Translations under genes and position numbers: made by a program
Shown here: positions 58,481 to 64,000 of the stretch, one piece after another
How the letters are laid out: each line of letters opens with the position of its first letter
How positions within the stretch are numbered: position 1 is the first letter of the stretch
Source: Boswellia sacra
Lineage: Eukaryota; Streptophyta; Magnoliopsida; Sapindales; Burseraceae
DNA: 64,000 nucleotides
Assembly (NCBI GenBank): GCA_013180625.2
Contig: SNVD02013250.1
Location: forward strand, 124,001-188,000
Direction of reading: 5' to 3'
Notes under the pieces: generated by a model
What the model was told of the DNA's origin: nothing
Seen by the model: only the letters and a program-made list of their open reading frames with translations
The model's database searches: none

Positions 58481-60390
58481 TAGATCCCATGTCTACTTTC
58501 AAGTAGTATGGAAAGGCAGCCCTGGTAGAGTTTTCTGTGGAGCAAAGGGTCTGAGACAAGGAGATCCCATGTCTCCTTTACTGTTTGTATTATGTATGGA
58601 ATATCTATCTAGGACTTTACAGCAGAATACAACATCATCTTTTAAATATCATCAGGGCTGTAAGGAAATGCAGATCAATCATTTACTTTTTGCAGATGAT
58701 CTGCTGATGTTCTGTGGAGGAGATAGATTCTCTGTAAAGCATTTGACTCAAGTGATGAATGATTTTGAACAAGTTTCAGGACTGTCTATTAATCAGAACA
58801 AGAGTCAGATATTCTTTAATAATGTGCCTATGATCATAAAACAAGAAATCCTGGCTCAAGTAGGTTTTGAAGAAGGAAAATTTCCTATGAGATATCTGGG
58901 AGTGCCTCTGATTGCTTCCAGACTCTCTAAAAATGATTGCAGCAGTATTGTTGACAAGATTATGGCTAGAATTAACCTCTGGTCATCCAGATTTCTGTCT
59001 TTTGCAGGAAGAAGACAGTTAATCCAGTCAGTCCTACATAGCATCCACATTTTCTGGGCCTGCATATTCATACTGCCGAAAGCTTTTATTAAAGAAATAA
59101 ACATAATTTGTAAGAATTTCCTGTGGAGTGGGTCAGCTGAGTATGCCAAAAGAAGCCTTGTGGCTTGGAAAGACATCTGTTGCCCAATTTCTGAGGGAGG
59201 CCTGGGTTTAAAATGCATTGAGGCCTGGAACAGAGCTGCTGTTTCTAAGAATTTATGGAAGCTGTTGACTGATAATAACAGCTTGTAGGCCAAATGGATA
59301 AAAGCAAATAAAATCAGGAATGCTTCAGTGTGGTGTATAAATGCAAATAGCAAATCAAGTTGGATTTGGAGGGGAATTCTTCATACTCGAAAGTATGTTA
59401 AGAATTTAATACATTATAGCATTGGAGATGGCAAGAAAGTTAGATTTTGGCTGGATCCTTGGGTTGAAAATAAGACAGTTGCTGAGCAATTTACTGAGAT
59501 TACAATTGAAGGGTCGGGCATTCCTAAATATGCTGTAGTAGGAGACTATCTTCAAGATGGAGTATGGAAGTTGCCAAAAGCTTCATCACAAAAAATGGAA
59601 GAAGCCTGGAGATACATTTCAACTTCTGTTCCCATAACCAGAAGAGGACCTGATCTGATTCAGTGGAAAGGTAATAAACAAGAAAGGATGACAATAGCTA
59701 GTGCATGGCAGCACATCCGGCAGCATAAGGAACCTGTCTTCTGGGCTAAACTGGTTTGGGGTAAAGGCAGAATTCCTAAATTCAGTTTCATACTTTGGCT
59801 AATCCTAAGGAAAAAAGTCAAGACTAAAGATTTAATGTTTAAATGGGGAGTAGTGGATACTGAAAGTTGTGTCCTATGTAATCAAGGCAGAGAAACAATT
59901 GATCATTGTTTTTACTCATGTCCATTTACTGCAAATGTCTGGTCCAGAATATTCACTGCCTGCAATTTAAATCCCAGAAGCCAGAGCTGGAATAGACTAG
60001 TGAGTTGGTTCTGCAGGAAGGCATCCGGCAAAAGCAAGCTAGCCTGCTTCAGAAGAGTGGTGCTGGCTGCTACAGCTTACCACATATGGAAGACCAGGAA
60101 TAAAACAATCTTTGAAAACAAAGCTCCTAATGTGGAGACAACTGTTAATAGCATAAGATACAGTATACTGCTTAAATACAGCAATGTAAATCATTTGGAT
60201 TCTTTGTATAGTCTTATTCAGAAGGTTCAGAGTATGTAATTGATAGAAGAAAATTCTTTAGGTTATCAGCAGGCAAAGAACTGCTGTGATTCTTAGTTAG
60301 GATGTAATGTTTCAAGGATATACCCTTGACTGTTTTGTTCTTATTGCTTATAAGAGTAATAAAGCTTTGGTGTTTTTATACCAAAAAAAA
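58481..60390 (+). mobile_element. 5'-truncated LINE (L1 type) with target duplication
   Basis: It ends in an A-rich tail at about 60383-60396 after the polyadenylation signal AATAAAG. The 17-bp target duplication AAAAAACAAAACAAAAG is perfect (58464-58480 and 60391-60407). It contains only the last part of ORF2. The first 20 bp (TAGATCCCATGTCTACTTTC) imitate an internal stretch at 58561 (AGATCCCATGTCTCCTTTAC), so the 5' junction may be rearranged. It lies in a captured PHT4 intron, on the strand opposite to PHT4. Confidence 0.9.
58513..60239 (+). pseudogene. LINE ORF2 C-terminal part (RT and zf-RVT)
   Basis: The frame is open from KGSPGRVFCGAKGLRQGDPM through NHLLFADDLLMF (catalytic FADD), RYLGVPL, then the thumb and SFAGRRQLIQSVL, and FLWSG / KDICCPISEGGLGLK. 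A single in-frame TAG at 59286-59288 interrupts it before KWIKANK. The same frame resumes to LDPWVENKTV, FWAKLVWGKGRIPKFSFILW and the zinc-binding C-terminal domain (CVLCNQGRETIDHCFYSC), ending with TAA at 60237-60239. Endonuclease and the first RT motifs were lost by 5' truncation. Apart from one stop it is well preserved, pointing to a fairly recent insertion. Confidence 0.93.
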
Positions 60391-60659
60391 AAAAAACAAA
60401 ACAAAAGATCTTAGATCATCTAGATCTGTTACATTACTTTGAAAAATTGCTCAGACAGAATTAACAACAATTTCCAAAATAATCCTGATAACTCAAATAG
60501 AAATACATTCAGTACTTAGTTTCAATAAGTCTATGTAGCAAACCTGACTGCATGCCATGCACAAAACAGCCATTGCAGGAGAATCAATATGGCTCAACTA
60601 AGTCAACATTCTCAGGTAGAAAACTAAATATCGTGTGCTGTAATCCAACACCTTCAGAT

Positions 60660-61393
60660 TCAACAAGGATATAAGTAATTGTTTCAATATCATCAAGGCA
60701 CCACTAGAACCTCTGCTGGAAGAAGAATCGTTTGTATATGAAGAGATGGGAGGGCTGAAGAGGTTATGTGTAACTCGTGTGAATGTCCACTAAGCTTCTT
60801 TACTGATTCTGAGAGGATAGAGAGGATGAAAGGATTAGAGATATTGGCGAGATTTAATGAGTAGATATATATTACCAGAATTACAACAGGAAACTGTCAA
60901 ACGTGAACACCTGCAAATTGATAAGTAACAAAATAATCTGTGTTATAAATCTAGTGCGTTTACATTGAATCTGTAATCAATAATTACTCTAATTCAATGA
61001 GATGCAAACTACCATAAAGGCCATTAATTTAACAAATCGAGCAAGTAATCAAAACCATACGTGCAAGACAGACGGCATTGTGTGACACAAACAACTAGCA
61101 ATCCCAAACACAGATACAAACAAACGGGAAAAGCTCAGCTATATAAACAACAAAATCAGTTTCAAGTGAGCACAAATCAAAACAAGTATCCACAGTAGGA
61201 AAATTAGAAAATAAAAAGAAAAAAATATATTAAAAAAAACCTCCGAAACAACTTGATTTAACTTGGAAGAAAAAATATACAATCAATATAATTGACTGGA
61301 AATGGAAAAATAAATAAATAAATTATTACCAAAGCACAGATCTGCCTGCAGACTGCAGTGGCCTAAACAAGTTAAAGAATACATAGGCAGAAA

Positions 61394-61433
<40 letters not shown>

Positions 61434-61600
61434 TTAGCTTATAAACTCAAGCTTAACAGCCAGATTCTCCTATAATATTCAAGCCAAAACAAATAACTTT
61501 CCTAGCAAAAGCTGCCAAAACACGGATGTGATGGTCTACACAAATCAGGAAATATTGAGTTTAAGCCACAACAAGCACAACCAAAATGATCGTAAATCAT
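60660..61600. other. CACTA E interior, no gene recognised
   Basis: Non-coding DNA between the PHT4 and GHR pieces; contains the (TA)n run at 61398-61429. Confidence 0.4.
61398..61429. repeat. (TA)n microsatellite
   Basis: About 16 TA units. Confidence 0.95.
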
Positions 61601-61601
61601 A

Positions 61602-62318
61602 CTAAAAAACAAAAAGTGGAAGAGAAACTTGATAAACACCATTATTTATTCCATCATATATCCACTCATTAACCTCATCGATTTTGGCTTGCAAGTGAGA
61701 AGGATTATATTCAGAATTTAACATGCGGATTATTTCAGAACTCTCATTATTCACAATTGTTTTAAGTTTCTTATCCCACAGAACCCGACAGATATGGGGA
61801 ATGCATAAAAAAATTTGCATGATTCCAACATAATAAACAACGTGAAAGACATACAGGAGCTGAATATTTTCCATGTTAATTTTTGCTGGCAAGCTCATAA
61901 AGTTCCCTTTAGTTCTTGCTCCATTCAAAGGGTCAGGCTCAGCTCCTAGTTCTTCAGTGTTGAAAACTAGAAATACCCACCCAATATGCTCATCATTCTT
62001 GCTTGTTCTTTCCCATTCGGATTTGACTACCTTAGTAGTAGATGAAAAGAAAACATGAAGACAGACATAGTAAAAACAACTTAAAATTGACGGTCAAAAT
62101 ATTTACTGTGAAAGAGATTTCTCCACTAAGCCCTTTAATTTTCAAGAAGAGAGGCACCTGTATTACCAAGGACAACCATATGCTATGTATAGATGGTATC
62201 TTCCAAATTCTGCTGGGAAAAGGGAAGTCGGATCTCTTGAAATAATGTTACGAAATGCAGAGGGAGTTCTGGCAAATGCACCAGATTCAAAAATCTCATC
62301 TATTGAAGACTGAGCCAT
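61602..62318 (-). pseudogene. Glutathionyl-hydroquinone reductase (Xi-class GST) fragment
   Basis: Exon 1 (62318-62106) starts with its own ATG: MAQSSIDEIFESGAFARTPS, then FRNIISRDPTSLFPAEFGRY, HLYIAYGCPW. The CPW motif holds the catalytic Cys of the GHR/ECM4 family. A stop and a 2-base shift follow, then KLKGL. Exon 2 (about 62040-61870) encodes [15 protein letters not shown] and [18 protein letters not shown]. Exon 3 (about 61795-61612) encodes [38 protein letters not shown] and [11 protein letters not shown]. This is the whole N-terminal thioredoxin-like domain in family order, with a small deletion after SEYN. The acceptor of exon 3 reads CGG instead of CAG. Stop, shift and acceptor loss make it inactive. 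Confidence 0.9.
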
Positions 62319-62324
62319 TCAAAT

Positions 62325-63800
62325 AGTCTGCTAAAGAATTCAAAGTGCAAAATCAGTACAATCACCAAGTTCACGATTACAGAAGGAACAATCCACCTCC
62401 AAAAGAGTTTCCATTTACACATTATGTGTAACTCAGCTGAAAAGCAAAAAAATAGTCCAGCTGGGAACCACTGATAGCAACATATTAGAGATCTAGAAAA
62501 CAATTTCATAAAATAGAGGAAGCCACTACCACAAGCTGAAATATGTGAGCGCTAATATTCACTAAGAGAAGGGGGCACATATTCTATATGTTGGTGACAA
62601 CCAGTAAGCAGAATTAGGAAAAAGGGGCACATTCTCAGGGGATTTTTATTTTTTATTTTTAAATATGAATACCTACTATAGGAATAGAGTCAATAGACTT
62701 CCCTTCTCCATTTCATGATTATTACAAACGCAAATTGAACAAACAGAGAACTCAACTCAACTAAACAACTCAGAGGCACATAACAAACAATTTATAGCCG
62801 AACCCATCAAGTGAAAACAGAAAAAAGAAAGACTCATTGCAATGAGGTAATTACATCCAAATTTACTCATAAAAAGGGAAGCAAACTATATATGGTTGAA
62901 CAAATGGATAAATCTCGAGAATTTATGAGGATTCTGACAAGTTAAATATTACAGCATGAAAAATTAACTCAAACAGAACCCACACCCATTAAAGATTTTG
63001 ACATAATACTGGTGAATAATGAGATTAGAAAGAAGCCCAGATAAGAGGAAATCTACCTTGCAAGGAAGTTGAAAGTGAGTTGCAGAGCTTCTTTTTGGGG
63101 TCAAAGGAAGAGTTGTGAATGTTTTGGGAAGTGAATACATCACAATTCAACCTACTGCACTTCAATCACCATTTCCCTTTTTCTGACTTCTACGATGGTA
63201 AATAGAAAGAGAGAGAGAAAAAGACACAGCTTGCCATGAATTTCAGTGAACCTAGCACGGAGATGAAAACTCCTTTCTACATGAAACACATACAATAAGA
63301 TGCCCCATAGTAGATGACAATATACAACACAAAATCAAGCCTCCAGGAAACCATACACGAAACATAGAAGTTTATCAACAAAAATGAAGAAATGAAAAAC
63401 TGAAAAAAAAAACCCACTTGCTCATTACTGTTACTACTCTTGACTTTGTGTTTCCAATACTAGAGAATCTAAGATCATTCGAAATGAAAACAGAGACAAA
63501 GACGAGTGACGATCGATGAAAACAAAAGCAGAAATGAAATAGGAAAGGTTGAAACTTGAATGCAGCTTCAGAACATTAGTCGAGCAGCTTCAACACCACC
63601 GTTTCAAAACTTGAGTGTAGCTTCAGAACCTTGGTCATGCAGCTTTAGAAGGATAAGAGCAAACAAAAGCAGGAAACCGAGATGGATGAGACAAGACAAA
63701 AGGGAAATTGACGAGCGGGAATGCAAAATCGGTAGAGAAACTTTTAGTGGGTAAGAGGGAAACTGAGATTAGGGTATCTGATTTGGGGATTTTCTAATGC
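62325..63800 (-). other. Right-end leader region of CACTA E, no gene recognised
   Basis: Non-coding DNA between the GHR start codon and the right subterminal repeats. A purine-rich part at 63540-63760 (plus strand) corresponds to a pyrimidine-rich leader on the minus strand, placed like the leaders of elements B and C. It contains two near-repeats (CAGCTTCAGAACATTAGTCG and TAGCTTCAGAACCTTGGTC). Confidence 0.3.
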
Positions 63801-63802
63801 CT

Positions 63803-63888
63803 TTATACGGCGGTTTCAGTAACCGCCTTAAAAATATTACCTGCATGACCTTATGTTGCGGTTTTTAAAAACCGCCGTAAACGGCCGT
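63803..63888. repeat. Right subterminal ACGGCGG repeats
   Basis: ATACGGCGGTTTCAG, AACCGCCTTAAA, TTGCGGTTTTTAAAAACC and CCGCCGTAAACGGCCGT, partners of the left array. Confidence 0.8.
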
Positions 63889-63914
63889 ATTATAAACCTA
63901 AGTTTCTTGTAGTC

Positions 63915-64000
63915 AAAGCATCATAATTCTTAATAATAATCTTTCCTTAAAGCATCGTCTGAATCCTCTTCTTATCTTAATTTTTTTCTAACATTTTCTA
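63915..64000. other. Flank of CACTA E
   Basis: 86 bp of AT-rich sequence, nothing recognised. Confidence 0.4.

Larger units (their letters stand above)
58023..60588 (-). pseudogene. PHT4-type anion/phosphate transporter fragment, three exons
   Basis: Minus-strand exons: 60588-60544 (SPAMAVLCMACSQ, then GT); about 58385-58323 (NAFSQSGLYSNHQDIAPHY); and 58107-58023 (GILLGLSNTAGVLAGVFGTA then TTGYILQH, with CAG acceptor and GT donor). These are consecutive pieces of the C-terminal half of plant PHT4/ANTR major-facilitator transporters (AMAVLCMACSQG.DAFSQSGLYSNHQDI.PRYAG, then LLGLSNTAGVLAGVFGTAATGYIL). All three are undamaged. A LINE splits the first intron. The N-terminal half is missing, so no transporter results. 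Confidence 0.88.
56777..63914 (-). mobile_element. CACTA element E, carrying GHR and PHT4 pieces
   Basis: The left end CACTACAACAGAGAAGAC at 56777 and the right end ...AAGTTTCTTGTAGTC at 63914 are inverted over the first bases. Both subterminal zones carry the same TTTACGGCGG / CCGCCGTAAA repeats, which ties the two ends together. No clear 3-bp target duplication was found. There is no transposase. Captured exons are on the minus strand, downstream of the right end. A LINE is inserted at 58481-60390. The length without the LINE is about 5.2 kb. Confidence 0.75.

Noticed and set aside
58856..59353. Minus-strand 165-codon frame
   Set aside because: It is the antisense shadow of LINE ORF2, whose plus-strand RT motifs are clear.

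Overview
The window is nuclear DNA of a plant, almost certainly a eudicot. It is AT-rich, carries spliceosomal introns with GT/AG borders, and has several plant transposon superfamilies and fragments of plant-specific genes (D-type cyclin, CER1-like, R2R3-MYB). I cannot name the species from sequence alone. I see no intact host protein-coding gene, no rRNA, no tRNA gene and no CRISPR array. Nearly everything readable is transposable-element DNA, much of it nested.

Layout. 1-10344: right part of a decayed CACTA (En/Spm) element whose minus-strand gene encodes an Ulp1-like C48 peptidase; it holds a 1-kb internal direct repeat. 10345-13064: Ty1/copia remnant (gag plus one LTR) cut by the CACTA and carrying a LINE ORF1 fragment. 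14097-14776 and 38042-39005: two broken copies of one small two-exon gene for a secreted-peptide-like protein. Copy 1 has an insertion (14846-16029) holding an R2R3-MYB pseudo-fragment just downstream of it. Copy 2 has a Mutator-like element (36038-37943) in its promoter and a Ty3/gypsy element (39169-43170) just downstream. 18638-20736: hAT-type non-autonomous element with a three-copy 460-bp tandem repeat. 22431-28778: CACTA with triosephosphate isomerase and kinesin-4 exons; a second CACTA (23146 to about 26205) with cyclin D3 and NF-YA exons is nested in it, inside the TPI intron. 30015-35217: CACTA with a clean GAC target duplication and CER1-like and UBR7-like exons. 43171-46150: another retroelement. 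46693-48414: second Mutator-like element. 49731-54632: complete but decayed Ty1/copia element. 56777-63914: CACTA with glutathionyl-hydroquinone reductase (GHR) and PHT4 transporter exons, and a LINE inserted in a PHT4 intron.

The main biological story is gene capture. Three CACTA-type elements plus one nested in another contain genomic, intron-bearing pieces of eight unrelated host genes, and a MITE-like element holds a ninth. Within each CACTA all captured exons share one strand and lie downstream of a leader-like block near one terminus, and splice sites are largely kept. This is the layout expected if the elements make chimeric transcripts, although most fragments carry stops or frameshifts. 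Gene identities come from remembered family motifs, not from a database search.
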